A stretch of 64,000 bases of DNA from Candidatus Desulfofervidaceae bacterium (GCA_027038965.1 JALWFG010000018.1:145931-209930), one strand, 5' to 3'; positions 47,816 to 56,992 are shown, counted from the first letter of the stretch. The notes: generated by a model not told the origin, from the sequence alone. Program-made: numbers and translations.

Positions 47816-48373
47816 ATGTATAGCATGAACGACATCAGACGGGGTCTAAAAATAGAATTTAAAGGCGAGCCCTACGAAGTCATAGAATTTCTGCATGTAA
47901 AGCCAGGCAAGGGGCAGGCCTTTGTGCGCACAAAAATAAAAAATCTTATCACTGGGGCTGTATTAGAACAAACCTTCAGGTCAAGTGACAAAATTGCCCC
48001 GGCAGAGCTGGAAGAAAAGGAAATGCAGTTTTTGTATAAGGATGGCGAGCAGTATCATTTCATGGATATGGAATCCTACGATCAAATCTTCCTTTTAGCA
48101 GACCAGATTGAGTATGAAAGGCAATTTTTAAAGGAAAATATGATTGTGGAGGTGCTTTTTTACAAAGGCAAGCCCATTTCAGTTGAGTTACCCAATAAAG
48201 TAGAATTGAGAATAGTGCAAACCGAGCCTGGGGTAAAGGGCGACACCGTATCAGGGGGAAGTAAGCCGGCTGTGCTTGAAACCGGTGCCACCATCCAGGT
48301 GCCCTTATTTGTTAATGAAGGCGATGTCGTCAGGGTAGATACTAGGACTGGAGAATATCTGGAAAGGGTATAA
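47816..48373 (+). CDS. efp: Elongation factor P
   Basis: Relieves ribosome stalling at polyproline. 185 residues, three beta-barrel domains. The tip of domain I is VKPGKGQAFVRTKIKN with Lys at the modification position, and the C-terminal signature is DTRTGEYLERV. ATG 47816 follows AAGGAGGGGG closely; ATG 47825 (MNDIRRG) is the more usual EF-P start with better spacing. Confidence 0.96.
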   Translation: MYSMNDIRRGLKIEFKGEPYEVIEFLHVKPGKGQAFVRTKIKNLITGAVLEQTFRSSDKIAPAELEEKEMQFLYKDGEQYHFMDMESYDQIFLLADQIEYERQFLKENMIVEVLFYKGKPISVELPNKVELRIVQTEPGVKGDTVSGGSKPAVLETGATIQVPLFVNEGDVVRVDTRTGEYLERV

Positions 48374-48375
48374 AC

Positions 48376-49488
48376 TTGGACAAAATCAAACTGCAAAAAG
48401 TTGTCTCACAGATAGAACTAGGGGCAGGGGTGATAATGATACTTTCCCTGCCTCTGTCAGAAGCCATAAAAAACCTTTCTTTTGGAATACTTTTCTTATG
48501 TTTTATTGTTCAAAGAATTGTTAAACAGGATTTTTACCTTAACCCTCTGGCCAAAGGACTACTGATTTATCTGGCTACTGCCTTAATTGTGAGCCCTTTT
48601 GCTATCTCTCCTTATCTAAGTCTTAAAGGCGCTTGGGATATTTTGCGATTCTCCTCTGTTTATTTAATTTTAATTAACGACTTTAGAGACAAAAGGGGTT
48701 GGCTAGAATGGAGTTTAATCATAGGGGCAACTATCGGGGTAGTGTGGGGAATTGTTTTCTGGAAATTGCTCTGGCATAAACACCAATTCCAAATTTTATC
48801 CCTTGGGCATTTTAATCATACTGCTATTTTTTTAGCTCTGGTGTTGGTTCTAACTTTATGCAAATTAATATGGGACAAAAATTTGGGAAGATCCTACTTT
48901 GTTTTATTGGCTATAAGTGCAGCATTGATAATGGTGGGGCTGGTTTTAACCACCTCACGCGGGAGTTTAGTCGGATTTGCTAGTGCCTGTATGTTTTTAT
49001 CCCTTTATCGGATGAATAAAAAAATAATTGTAATTACGATGTGTATTCTCATTATTGGGGGGGCAACAGCTTTTTTCAGTAAAGACCTGCAAAGAAAGGG
49101 TTTAACAACCACATCATTATATAGCCGTTTTCACATTTGGGAAGCAGGTTTAAGGGCATTTAAAGATTTTCCTGTTTTTGGAGTGGGACTTAATTGTTTT
49201 AAAAAGATAAATATAAACTATTATGACGGGCACAAACAAGATTGGGCCCCGCATGCGCACAATTTATATATCAACACCTTAACTCAGATGGGTTTAGTTG
49301 GATTTATAGGACTGCTAGCGATGATAATAGGTTTTATGCAGACTTTTTTAAGGGCAGAAAATTCTTATTATAAATACGCAGGTATGGCCAGTTTAGTTTT
49401 AGTTTTAACCAACGGTATTTTTAATACCACTTTGCACCACGAACACGCCCTTGCCTTTGTAATCATCAGTGCGTTGATGGAAGAATGA
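48376..49488 (+). CDS. O-antigen ligase family protein
   Basis: 370 residues, about ten membrane helices, with the Wzy/WaaL signature (LTTSRGSLVGFASA, a large periplasmic loop GLRAFKDFPVFGVGLNCF...HAHNLYINTLTQMGLVG). In context with the core glycosyltransferases it probably ligates O-antigen to lipid A-core, but Wzy polymerase function cannot be excluded. TTG start 2 nt after efp. First of six overlapping LPS genes. Confidence 0.85.
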   Translation: MDKIKLQKVVSQIELGAGVIMILSLPLSEAIKNLSFGILFLCFIVQRIVKQDFYLNPLAKGLLIYLATALIVSPFAISPYLSLKGAWDILRFSSVYLILINDFRDKRGWLEWSLIIGATIGVVWGIVFWKLLWHKHQFQILSLGHFNHTAIFLALVLVLTLCKLIWDKNLGRSYFVLLAISAALIMVGLVLTTSRGSLVGFASACMFLSLYRMNKKIIVITMCILIIGGATAFFSKDLQRKGLTTTSLYSRFHIWEAGLRAFKDFPVFGVGLNCFKKININYYDGHKQDWAPHAHNLYINTLTQMGLVGFIGLLAMIIGFMQTFLRAENSYYKYAGMASLVLVLTNGIFNTTLHHEHALAFVIISALMEE

Positions 49489-50522
49489 ACATATTAGTCG
49501 TTAATTTGCTCCGCATAGGCGATGTAGTTATAAGTACGCCTCTTTTTAAAGCAATAAAAAAGTATTTTCCAGAGGCAAAGATTTCAGTTTTAGTAAAAAA
49601 GCCTGGAGCGGAGATTTGTAAATGTGTTCCAGAAATTGATAAAATTTTCATTTATCAAAACAAATTTTCACTATTCCGATATATAAAAGACTTTAAAAAG
49701 CAAGACTGTGTAATCTATTTAATGGAAGATAAACCCTTGAGGTTTAAAATTTTTTCTGTTTTAAATATTCCCAGAAGAATAGGCTATCTTCTCCCGAATG
49801 TAAGACAAAAGTATTTAACGGATGTCGCCCTCTGGCAGGGTGAGTTTGAAGGGCTAGAAAAGTTATTCTTAAAAATATTGGAACCTTTACAAATCAAAAA
49901 CAAAAACTTTGTTGATACTCAACCTAAATTAATACCTCTAGCAAAGGATTTAGAAAAATACGAGCAAATTTTACCTCAAAATAAGCTTAAAATTGCCATT
50001 CATGCTGATAGCTATGCCCCTTCACGCCGCTGGCTTTATTTTGACAAATTGATAGAATTAATTTTAACCCACACAGAGGCAGATGTAATCTTAACTGGCA
50101 CTGAACATGGGAAAAAACAGCAGCCCGAATTAAATCAAATTAGTTCCAATCGTATTTTGGATCTAAGGGGCAAAACAGGATTAAGGGAATTACCAGCATT
50201 ATTTAAAATAGTTGATTTGGTTATTGGAAACGATACCGGTGCCGTGCATATTGCCAGGGCGGTGGATACAAAGACGATTATCATTTTTGGTCCTGAAGAT
50301 CCAAGAATAATTGGTGATAATTCCAATACGATAAAAATTTATCCAGGTAATCTAGACTGTAAAGATGCAAATACCTTTTTTGGCATCCCTTTTCCAAATG
50401 TAAGGAGGTGCAAAAGGTGGGATTGTGAAAACAAAAGGTGTTTGAAACAAATTCCCGCAGAAAGGGTATGGGAAAAAGTTGAGCAGGTTTTAGAAAAAGA
50501 TGAAAAAACAGAACCAGCGTAA
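49485..50522 (+). CDS. Glycosyltransferase family 9 (heptosyltransferase-like), first copy
   Basis: 345 residues, GT-B fold. N-terminal MNILVVNLLRIGDVVISTPLFKAIKKYFP and C-terminal DLVIGNDTGAVHIARAVDTKTIIIFGPEDP are heptosyltransferase hallmarks (ADP-heptose to core Kdo/Hep). A Cys pair (RRCKRWDCENKRC) near the end is common in this family. ATGA overlap with the ligase gene. Confidence 0.88.
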   Translation: MNILVVNLLRIGDVVISTPLFKAIKKYFPEAKISVLVKKPGAEICKCVPEIDKIFIYQNKFSLFRYIKDFKKQDCVIYLMEDKPLRFKIFSVLNIPRRIGYLLPNVRQKYLTDVALWQGEFEGLEKLFLKILEPLQIKNKNFVDTQPKLIPLAKDLEKYEQILPQNKLKIAIHADSYAPSRRWLYFDKLIELILTHTEADVILTGTEHGKKQQPELNQISSNRILDLRGKTGLRELPALFKIVDLVIGNDTGAVHIARAVDTKTIIIFGPEDPRIIGDNSNTIKIYPGNLDCKDANTFFGIPFPNVRRCKRWDCENKRCLKQIPAERVWEKVEQVLEKDEKTEPA

Positions 50523-51513
50523 GATTTTACTTGTGCGTAATGACAATATAGGGGATGTGCTTTGCACTACAGCCTGTTTTGAAATATTGCGCAAACATTT
50601 CCCTAATGCCTATATTGCCCTGCTTGTTTGTTCTTTAACTTATGAAATAGTAGAAGGAAATCCATTTTTAGACAAAATATTTGTTTATGAAAAGGCAAAG
50701 CATTCTCAAAAAAATCGCTTTGCCGCTTGGCTTAACCAATGGCGAGTTTTAAGAAAAATAAGGCAGGAAAAATTTGATCTGGCGATAAACTTGAGGCCTG
50801 ATTTTTCTCCTAGCGCAGCTCGTATCGTATGGGCGAGTGGAGCAAAATATCGTTTAGGCACCCCGCCTTTATTGAAAAAACACCAAAAATGGAAATTTTT
50901 TTACGATGGTTTTCTCCCAATTCCTGAGAAAAATCTGCACGAAGTGGAAAGGACTTGTTCTCTTTTGTCTTCCTTAGGTGTGTCTTTGGAAGATATATCC
51001 AAAAATTTATATTTTGCCATAGGGGCAGGGCCTTTAACTCAAGCGCAAAAATTTTTTGCTTCCTCCAATTTGCCTTTACATAAGGCCATTTGTTTGCATT
51101 TAAGTGGACGAAAAGAGGCAGACAGATTTTGGAATTTGTCCAACTGGGCAAAGCTTTATCAAATATTGAAAAAAGCTGGATATAGTGCTTTTTTTACTTA
51201 TGTCTTTTCTGATAAGAAAGACTTTCAAGATTTGTGTCGTATTTTGAATGAAACACCACCCAATTTTTGTTCTCATTCCTTAAAGGCATTTGGTGCCGTT
51301 TTAAAATATGCAGGATTATTTATCGGGGTAGATGGAGGAGCAATGCATATTGCCGCTTCTCTTAAAGTCCCCTGTGTGATCATCTTTAGCAAGACATCAA
51401 TTACTAGATGGCATCCCTGGAATGTCAGGTATATTTGTTTACAAGCAGAGGATAAGAATGTAAATAGCATTTTGCCAGAAAAGGTAGCAAAGGCGGTCAA
51501 ACAATTGTTATGA
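50500..51513 (+). CDS. Glycosyltransferase family 9 (heptosyltransferase-like), second copy
   Basis: 337 residues: KILLVRNDNIGDVLCTTACFEILRKHFP, then a nucleotide-sugar site GLFIGVDGGAMHIAASLKVPCVIIFSKTS (G and S in place of the T and GPT of copies one and three). Probably adds a heptose or hexose to the LPS core. Overlaps its neighbours by 23 and 4 nt. Confidence 0.86.
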   Translation: MKKQNQRKILLVRNDNIGDVLCTTACFEILRKHFPNAYIALLVCSLTYEIVEGNPFLDKIFVYEKAKHSQKNRFAAWLNQWRVLRKIRQEKFDLAINLRPDFSPSAARIVWASGAKYRLGTPPLLKKHQKWKFFYDGFLPIPEKNLHEVERTCSLLSSLGVSLEDISKNLYFAIGAGPLTQAQKFFASSNLPLHKAICLHLSGRKEADRFWNLSNWAKLYQILKKAGYSAFFTYVFSDKKDFQDLCRILNETPPNFCSHSLKAFGAVLKYAGLFIGVDGGAMHIAASLKVPCVIIFSKTSITRWHPWNVRYICLQAEDKNVNSILPEKVAKAVKQLL

Positions 51514-52619
51514 AACTCCTTTTTATAAAGAAAAGATTTAGCCCTTATGGTGGCGCTGAGGTTTACTTAAAAAGGGTAATAGAGATTTTAAGCAGAAATG
51601 CCGAGATTCACATTTTAACCCAAAGCTGGCCAGAAGATACATCTTTTATCATCCATAAACTTCCCTCTGCTCCTTGCTTTTCTGATGTATTCTTTGCCTT
51701 TCAAGCAAGGCAGTTTGTCCAGAACCATAAAACTGAATTCCCTCTAACGATCAGCTTTGATAGAACAATTTACCAAACCATTTACCGCGCCTCTGATGGT
51801 TGTCACTTAAGGTGGTTAACACAGCGTCGGTTTACCAATTCTCTCCCTAAATGCCTTTCTTTTAAGATCAATCCTCATCATTTAGCCCTTAAATGGCTTG
51901 AGAAAAGGTGTCTGGAAAATTCTAAAATCATCATTGTCAATTCCAAGATGGTAAAAAGGGACTATGAGCGTTTTTATGGGAAGGAGCTTAGTGCTAAGTG
52001 TATTGTGTGTTATAATGGAATAGATTTAGAGAAATTTTTTCCGGTTAAAGAAGAACAAAAATTTCATTTAAGAGCAGAACTTAAAAATCCTGATGGTAAA
52101 ATAATCTTGTTTGCAGGGAGTGGTTTTGAACGTAAGGGGCTGATTTTTCTCATTAAGGCAATGAAATTGTTACCTGAAGATTTTAACCTAATTGTGCTTG
52201 GTCAGGATAGGCACTTGAAACGATTTCAGAGACTGGCATATAGGCTGAGCCTTAATAAAAGGGTCTTCTTTTTGGGTGTGAGAAAAGATATAGTAAAGTT
52301 TTATCAGGCAGCCGATGTCTTTGTCCTGCCAACCATCTATGACCCATTTGCCAATGTGTGTCTTGAGGCAATGGCATGTGGTCTGCCTGTGATCACAACT
52401 ATGGCCAATGGAGTGGCCGAAATTATAAAAGAAGGTCAAAGCGGGTTTGTAATAGATTTTCCCATAGATGAAAAAAAGTTGGCTTCTTACATTCAAACGG
52501 CCTTGCAAAATAAGCAAAAAATGGCATTCTATGCCCGTCAAACGGCAGAGGGGTTTTCTTTGGAGGAGGCTGTAAGCAAAATGGCAGAAATAATTCAAAA
52601 TGCGTATTCTGGCTATTAA
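51510..52619 (+). CDS. Glycosyltransferase family 4, RfaG-like
   Basis: 369 residues, GT-B. MKLLFIKKRFSPYGGAEVYLKRV at the donor-acceptor cleft, and the EX7E nucleotide-sugar motif DPFANVCLEAMACGLPVIT. FAGSGFERKGLIFLIKAM resembles WaaG-type core glucosyltransferases. Retaining transferase of the LPS core cluster; sugar unknown. Confidence 0.87.
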   Translation: MKLLFIKKRFSPYGGAEVYLKRVIEILSRNAEIHILTQSWPEDTSFIIHKLPSAPCFSDVFFAFQARQFVQNHKTEFPLTISFDRTIYQTIYRASDGCHLRWLTQRRFTNSLPKCLSFKINPHHLALKWLEKRCLENSKIIIVNSKMVKRDYERFYGKELSAKCIVCYNGIDLEKFFPVKEEQKFHLRAELKNPDGKIILFAGSGFERKGLIFLIKAMKLLPEDFNLIVLGQDRHLKRFQRLAYRLSLNKRVFFLGVRKDIVKFYQAADVFVLPTIYDPFANVCLEAMACGLPVITTMANGVAEIIKEGQSGFVIDFPIDEKKLASYIQTALQNKQKMAFYARQTAEGFSLEEAVSKMAEIIQNAYSGY

Positions 52620-53697
52620 ATTAAAACAAATTGGAGATGCGTTACTCTCTGAACCTGCCTTGCGTTTGCTTCACAAAACATATCCTCAGGCAGAGTTAAC
52701 GGTTATTGTTAATGACTATACCTTGCCCATGTTAAGGCATGCCCCTTATATTGACCACATCTTTGGCTATGACCGAGGGTTTAAGAGATTAAAATTTTAT
52801 TCTCGTTTTAGAGAAGAATATCGGTTTGTAAAAAAATGGAATGCCTCAAAATATGATATTGTTGTCAATTTTTCCCCAGGAGATAGAGGGGCCATTTATG
52901 CCTTTTTCACCAAGGCCAGATGCAAGATTGGTGTTTATGCCCAAAAGGGATTTTTCGGAAAAAATAAGATTTATGACATTGTGCTTTCTCCTCCTCACAC
53001 CCACACCGTGCTTCAAGATATGTGGTTAGTGACAAAGGCCCTTAACCTGCCTTTTGTCTCACCCCAGGTAAGATTGTATCTTTCCAGAACTAGCCTTGAA
53101 AAGGCCGAGGATATTTTAAGACAAGCAGGTATAAAGGACAGAGATAAAATTGTCTGTGTTCATCCTGTTGCCAATTGGCTTTTTAAGTGCTGGCGAGCTG
53201 ATTACATGGCTGAAGTTATCAACTGGCTTGCAAATCAGGGGATTAAAATTGTCATTACTGGGGGTAAATTAAAAAAGGAACTTGAATTTATAAAAGAAAT
53301 TCTTAAAGAAGTAAAATTTCCAATCATTAATCTTGCTGGCAAACTTGATTTAGAAACATTAGGGGCAATTATCTACTATAGTGATTTATTTTTAGGGGTG
53401 GACACGGCCCCGATGCACATGGCAGCAGCCTTAAATAAACCTGTGATTGCCCTATTTGGGCCTACGGGTGCTGCAAGTTGGGGCCCCTGGGATAATGATT
53501 TGAGTTATGCTGATTTTGCGTCTCCTTATGAAATAAAAGGCACCCAGACATTGGGCAAACATACGGTTTTGCAAAAGGGTTGGGATTGTGTCCCCTGCGG
53601 TAAAGATGGTTGTAACGGCAGTAAAATTTCTAAATGTCTTCATGCCATCACGCCAGAAGAAGTAATTTCGGTATTAAAAGAAAAATTAGGGGGGTGA
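52600..53697 (+). CDS. Glycosyltransferase family 9 (heptosyltransferase-like), third copy
   Basis: 365 residues. MRILAIKLKQIGDALLSEPALRLLHKTYP and DLFLGVDTAPMHMAAALNKPVIALFGPTGAASWGPW give the family. A Cys cluster (CVPCGKDGCNGSKISKC) sits before the C-terminal helix. 20-nt overlap with the preceding gene; the next gene starts one base after its stop. Confidence 0.88.
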   Translation: MRILAIKLKQIGDALLSEPALRLLHKTYPQAELTVIVNDYTLPMLRHAPYIDHIFGYDRGFKRLKFYSRFREEYRFVKKWNASKYDIVVNFSPGDRGAIYAFFTKARCKIGVYAQKGFFGKNKIYDIVLSPPHTHTVLQDMWLVTKALNLPFVSPQVRLYLSRTSLEKAEDILRQAGIKDRDKIVCVHPVANWLFKCWRADYMAEVINWLANQGIKIVITGGKLKKELEFIKEILKEVKFPIINLAGKLDLETLGAIIYYSDLFLGVDTAPMHMAAALNKPVIALFGPTGAASWGPWDNDLSYADFASPYEIKGTQTLGKHTVLQKGWDCVPCGKDGCNGSKISKCLHAITPEEVISVLKEKLGG

Positions 53698-54777
53698 ATG
53701 CAATATCGGATCCTTCATACTGAGGCCTCTATGGGCTGGGGTGGTCAGGAGTTGCGTATCTATAGGGAGGCCCTTGGACTGAAGAAAAGAGGGCATTGGG
53801 TGGGTCTGGCTGCCTCTCCACGGGCTCAAATCTTTAAATATGCCAAAGAAGCAGGATTACCTGTATTTCCTCTCCCTTTAGAAGGAAGGAATTTAAACGC
53901 CATCGGGCAGCTTTTAAGGCTTATTAAAAAAGAAAGAATTTCCATTTTAAACACCCATAGCAGTTGGGACAGTTGGGTAGGTGGGATAGTTAAAATAATT
54001 TACCCCAAATTTAAACTTATCCGCACCAGACATCTATCTACCCCTATTGGCAAAAATCCTTTGAGTCGGCTTATTTATAATATCCTGCCTGATGCTGTTA
54101 TTACTACGGGGGAAGCCATCAGAGAAAAAATGATAAAACACAACCGTTTTAATCCTGACAAAATCATTTCCATTCCCACAGGCGTGGATTTGGAGAAATT
54201 TAACCCTAAAAAGGTGCAGCCTGTTTTAAATAAAGGCAGTTTCTTAATTGGCATGATATCAGTCCTGAGAAGCTGGAAGGGGCATAAATACTTTATTTCC
54301 GCTGTCCCAGAAATTTTAGAGCGAATTCCAGAAGCGAGATTTTACATTGTGGGCGATGGACCGCAAAAGGAAAACATCAGGCGGCAGATAGAAGAAATGG
54401 GATTGGAAAATAAAATTTTTATGTTGGGTTATAGAAAGGACATTCCAGAGATTTTAGCATCTTTAGATGTAATAGTGCATCCTTCAACCGGACATGAAGG
54501 CGTACCCCAGACTATTCTTCAGGCCTTGGCTATGCAAAGGCCGATTGTAGCTACCAATGTAGGTGGCATTCCAGAGGTCATAAGACACTGTGAAACCGGC
54601 CTTCTAATTCCTCCTGAAACTCCTCGAGCCATAACTGAAGCAGTCATTATGCTTTATAAAAATCCACAGCTTGTTCAAAAAATTGCCTCTAATGGATATA
54701 AATTAGTAACTAAACGATATTCTTTGGAGGCCATGCTTGATAGAATTGAAGAGGTTTACAATTCTTTGTTCTCTTGA
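53698..54777 (+). CDS. Glycosyltransferase family 4, last gene of the LPS cluster
   Basis: 359 residues, GT-B. MQYRILHTEASMGWGGQELRIYREALGL N-terminus, EX7E-type motif HEGVPQTILQALAMQRPIVATNVGGIPEVI. WGGQE-type starts are shared by transferases adding core hexose. Ends 36 nt before tRNA-Gln. Confidence 0.88.
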   Translation: MQYRILHTEASMGWGGQELRIYREALGLKKRGHWVGLAASPRAQIFKYAKEAGLPVFPLPLEGRNLNAIGQLLRLIKKERISILNTHSSWDSWVGGIVKIIYPKFKLIRTRHLSTPIGKNPLSRLIYNILPDAVITTGEAIREKMIKHNRFNPDKIISIPTGVDLEKFNPKKVQPVLNKGSFLIGMISVLRSWKGHKYFISAVPEILERIPEARFYIVGDGPQKENIRRQIEEMGLENKIFMLGYRKDIPEILASLDVIVHPSTGHEGVPQTILQALAMQRPIVATNVGGIPEVIRHCETGLLIPPETPRAITEAVIMLYKNPQLVQKIASNGYKLVTKRYSLEAMLDRIEEVYNSLFS

Positions 54778-54802
54778 CTTCAGACAAATGATAGTTTAAA
54801 AA
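54774..54802 (+). promoter_or_regulatory. Promoter of the tRNA-Gln / tRNA-Glu pair
   Basis: TTGACT, 17-bp spacer, TAAAAA, ending 11 nt before the tRNA-Gln 5' end. It overlaps the stop codon of the last LPS gene. Confidence 0.6.
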
Positions 54803-54813
54803 GTGAATATTAC

Positions 54814-54887
54814 TGGCGGATCGTCTAGCGGCAGGACGGGAGACTCTGGATCTCCTAACCCAGGTTCGAATCCTGGTCCGCCAGCCA
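54814..54887 (+). tRNA. tRNA-Gln (anticodon CTG)
   Basis: Acceptor TGGCGGA/TCCGCCA with U1-A72 as usual for tRNA-Gln, anticodon stem GGAGA/TCTCC around CTCTGGA, T-stem CCAGG/CCTGG around TTCGAAT, discriminator G and encoded CCA. Confidence 0.96.
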
Positions 54888-54898
54888 GCTTTTTAAGT

Positions 54899-54974
54899 GG
54901 TCCCATCGTCTAGTGGCCTAGGATACTGGCCTCTCACGCCAGAGACACGGGTTCAAATCCCGTTGGGACCACCA
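54899..54974 (+). tRNA. tRNA-Glu (anticodon CTC)
   Basis: Acceptor GGTCCCA/TGGGACC, anticodon stem CTGGC/GCCAG around CTCTCAC, T-loop GTTCAAATC, discriminator A, encoded CCA. It marks the border to the accessory region and is a plausible attachment site. Confidence 0.96.
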
Positions 54975-54995
54975 AATAAAAATCAAGGAATTAAG

Positions 54996-55027
54996 GCCAC
55001 TTGGGAAACTTCCTGAGTGGCTTTTTT
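54996..55027 (+). terminator. Terminator of the tRNA pair
   Basis: GCCACT...AGTGGC stem with an inner GGAA/TTCC pairing, followed by TTTTTT. Confidence 0.85.
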
Positions 55028-55288
55028 GCTTGTGACAAAAGGTAGTGGCCAAATAGTGGCCAAAAAAGGGCAGGGAGTAAAAACACTCTGCCGGAAAGAG
55101 AAAAATTTCTCTTCCTACACAGAGCTTTTCTTCAAGCATTGTTTTCCTCCTTTTAAAGGCTTTTACTGGTAAATAGTGCAAACATTCACTTCCACTTGAC
55201 TTCTTTATCTCTATGTGTTTATGTGTTAGTTAAGTGTATAAGTGATTAGGTGACGAGAAAGGATATCCTGCTGAAAAGGGGGAAGGAA
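55028..55288. other. Intergenic stretch after tRNA-Glu
   Basis: Holds a tandem TAGTGGCCAAA duplication (about 55040-55061) and two imperfect hairpins (GGCAG..CTGCC; GGAAAGAGAAA/TTTCTCTTCC). A TTGACT at 55196 with TTATGT 17 bp on could drive vapB. No gene seen. Confidence 0.4.
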
Positions 55289-55513
55289 ATGGCCAATGTA
55301 ACTCTTTCTATTCCTGATGATCTTTTAAGCAGGGCCAGAAAGTATGCTGCTTTAAAGGGAGTATCTCTTAATGCCTTAATAAGAGAGTTTCTGGAAGACC
55401 TTACAGGCAGGGAAGTGCAGCTTAAAAAGGCTACACAAGCGTTTCTAAGGTTTAGTGAGATTCATGAAAGCCAGCTTGAAAAATGGAACAGGGAAGAACT
55501 CTATGGGCTTTAA
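55289..55513 (+). CDS. VapB-like ribbon-helix-helix antitoxin
   Basis: 74 residues from ATG 55289 (GGAAGGAA upstream). N-terminal RHH: MANVTLSIPDDLLSRARKYAALKGVSLNALIREFLEDL. The C-terminal part (FSEIHESQLEKWNREELYGL) would wrap the toxin. The toxin start overlaps its 3' end by 11 nt, the usual coupling. Confidence 0.87.
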   Translation: MANVTLSIPDDLLSRARKYAALKGVSLNALIREFLEDLTGREVQLKKATQAFLRFSEIHESQLEKWNREELYGL

Positions 55514-55922
55514 GGCATTTTTTGATACCAACATTCTGGCCTATGCCTTTGACCGGAGCAGTCCGAGCAAGAGAGATAAAGCAAGGAATCTTATTTCCCG
55601 CTGGATGCCATCGGGAAATATGATCCTTTCCACTCAGGTGCTTCAGGAGCTTTTTATTGTTCTTACCAGAAAACTTAGACCCGGGCTTTCAGCAGATGAA
55701 GCAAGAAATGTTCTTAAAAGCCTTATGCCTCTGGAGATAAAAATCATTGGTCCTGAGATGATCTTTCAGGCCGTTCAAATTTTAAAAGAAAATGCCATTT
55801 CTTTCTGGGATGCTCTGATAGTTTCAGCTGCTTTATCATCCCGATGCAAAGTTCTTTTCACTGAAGATTTAAACAGCGGACAAACAATAGCCGGTGTAAA
55901 GATAGAGAATCCTTTTAAGTAG
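55503..55922 (+). CDS. VapC-like PIN-domain toxin
   Basis: 139 residues from ATG 55503 (MGFKAFFDTNILAYAFD). PIN acidic residues: D in FFDTN, E in STQVLQELFIVL, D in SFWDALIVSAAL and the last in TEDLNSG. Predicted RNase toxin neutralised by the preceding antitoxin. A longer frame from 55455 is only readthrough of the vapB coding region. Confidence 0.9.
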   Translation: MGFKAFFDTNILAYAFDRSSPSKRDKARNLISRWMPSGNMILSTQVLQELFIVLTRKLRPGLSADEARNVLKSLMPLEIKIIGPEMIFQAVQILKENAISFWDALIVSAALSSRCKVLFTEDLNSGQTIAGVKIENPFK

Positions 55923-55978
55923 AAAGTTTAGGGAGGATTACGCCGTCAGTCTGTTTGAAAAAGCTTTCTCTAAACCAA

Positions 55979-56044
55979 TTGAACAATCGGCAGGCCTGTC
56001 TGCCGCTGCACAGGCAGGCCCGGCAAGAAAACTACACGGAAATG
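55979..56044 (+). repeat. 66-bp repeat, copy 1
   Basis: Same sequence as 59905-59970 with one difference (C here at 56000). Contains GGCAGGCCTG and ACAGGCAGGCC, giving a GC-rich hairpin in an AT-rich setting, like a REP-type element. Confidence 0.9.
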
Positions 56045-56174
56045 GGCTAAAATATGTTCACCCCTGGAGGGGTCACTACATTACTGAGGCTGTTTGAAAA
56101 ATCACCCAGACCAAGATAGAAGTGCAAGGCATTTTTGATAAATTGAATACTTTATTGAAGTTTAGCTTTTTTGC

Positions 56175-56202
56175 TTGACAATAATATCAAATACGATATC
56201 AT
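56175..56202 (+). promoter_or_regulatory. Promoter and operator of the hicA-hicB-secB-like operon
   Basis: TTGACA (56175-56180), 16-bp spacer, TATCAT (56197-56202). A dyad AATATC/GATATC lies across the spacer and -10, suggesting autorepression by the HicB RHH domain. Confidence 0.65.
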
Positions 56203-56218
56203 TAGTGTTGAGAAAAAT

Positions 56219-56491
56219 ATGTCAGAGGCAACACGAACACGAAGATGCAAACTGGTAAAAGCCATATTAACCAATCGGAAACATGTTAGTTTTAAAAATA
56301 TGGATAAGTTGCTTAGAGCCTTTGGTTATGAACCTAAACAACCGGGAGGAGGAAGTAGCCACTATGTTTACAGAAAAGAAGGAGTAACACCTATAGTGGT
56401 TCCGTTTAGGCGTCCCTTTCTCAAAGAGATTTATGTTAAGCAAGTAATTAAACAGCTTAGGCTGGAGGAGTTCTATGAAGAAAATTGCTGA
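56219..56491 (+). CDS. hicA: HicA-like mRNA interferase toxin
   Basis: 90 residues from ATG 56219; the frame extends to TTG 56171 but that overlaps the promoter. Double-stranded-RNA-binding-like fold with the catalytic His in GGGSSHYVYRKEG and the basic VVPFRRPFLKEIYVKQVIKQL helix, as in the YcfA/HicA family. It cleaves mRNA when free. Its end overlaps hicB by 17 nt. The N-terminal 17 residues or so before VSFKNMDKLLRAFGYE are longer than in minimal HicA proteins. Confidence 0.85.
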   Translation: MSEATRTRRCKLVKAILTNRKHVSFKNMDKLLRAFGYEPKQPGGGSSHYVYRKEGVTPIVVPFRRPFLKEIYVKQVIKQLRLEEFYEENC

Positions 56492-56978
56492 TAAACTTAG
56501 GTATTATATGACTTTGCCCTATACGGTAGAGATTGTTCGTTATCAAGACGGAGGTTTTTTTGCAAAAATTAAAGAACTTGAAGGATGTATGACTGAAGGG
56601 GAAACCCTGGAAGAGACTTTAGAACTGTTGGAAGATGCCAAAAAAGTATGGTTGGAAGCTGCTCTTGAAGATTGTTTGGAGATTCCATTACCTGAATCAA
56701 TGAGAGAGGAAAAGGAATACAGTGGAAGAATTTTACTCAGATTACCCAAATCTCTTCATAAAAGGCTAGTAGAAGCTGCTCAGAAAGAAGGGGTAAGCAT
56801 AAATGCTTATATAGTTAGTCTTCTGTCTGAAAGAAATGTAGAAAGAGAAATTTTAAATAACTTAATACAAAGAGTGAGAGGAAATTTTTATAATTCTGCA
56901 GAGGAAAGCTCTAATTCTTATGGGGAGTATGAAACCGAGTATAAACCCAAACTTTACCTAATAAAACCAGCTGCATAA
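56475..56978 (+). CDS. hicB: HicB-like antitoxin with aromatic C-terminal extension
   Basis: 167 residues in three parts. About 1-75: partial RNase-H-like HicB fold (YTVEIVRYQDGGFFAKIKELEGCMTEGETLEETLELL). About 80-115: RHH (SGRILLRLPKSLHKRLVEAAQKEGVSINAYIVSLL). About 116-167: extra tail rich in Tyr, Ser and Glu (NFYNSAEESSNSYGEYETEYKPKLYLI). Plain HicB proteins end after the RHH; the tail is where TAC antitoxins carry their chaperone-addiction domain. The next gene is a SecB-like chaperone, supporting that reading. Confidence 0.87.
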   Translation: MKKIADKLRYYMTLPYTVEIVRYQDGGFFAKIKELEGCMTEGETLEETLELLEDAKKVWLEAALEDCLEIPLPESMREEKEYSGRILLRLPKSLHKRLVEAAQKEGVSINAYIVSLLSERNVEREILNNLIQRVRGNFYNSAEESSNSYGEYETEYKPKLYLIKPAA

Positions 56979-56992
56979 TTTAGGGAGAAACT

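Noticed and set aside
54918..55181. Minus-strand 87-codon frame ending QRDLNPCLWRERPVS
   Set aside because: It reads antisense through tRNA-Glu and its terminator; this type of frame is a well-known artefact of tRNA genes.
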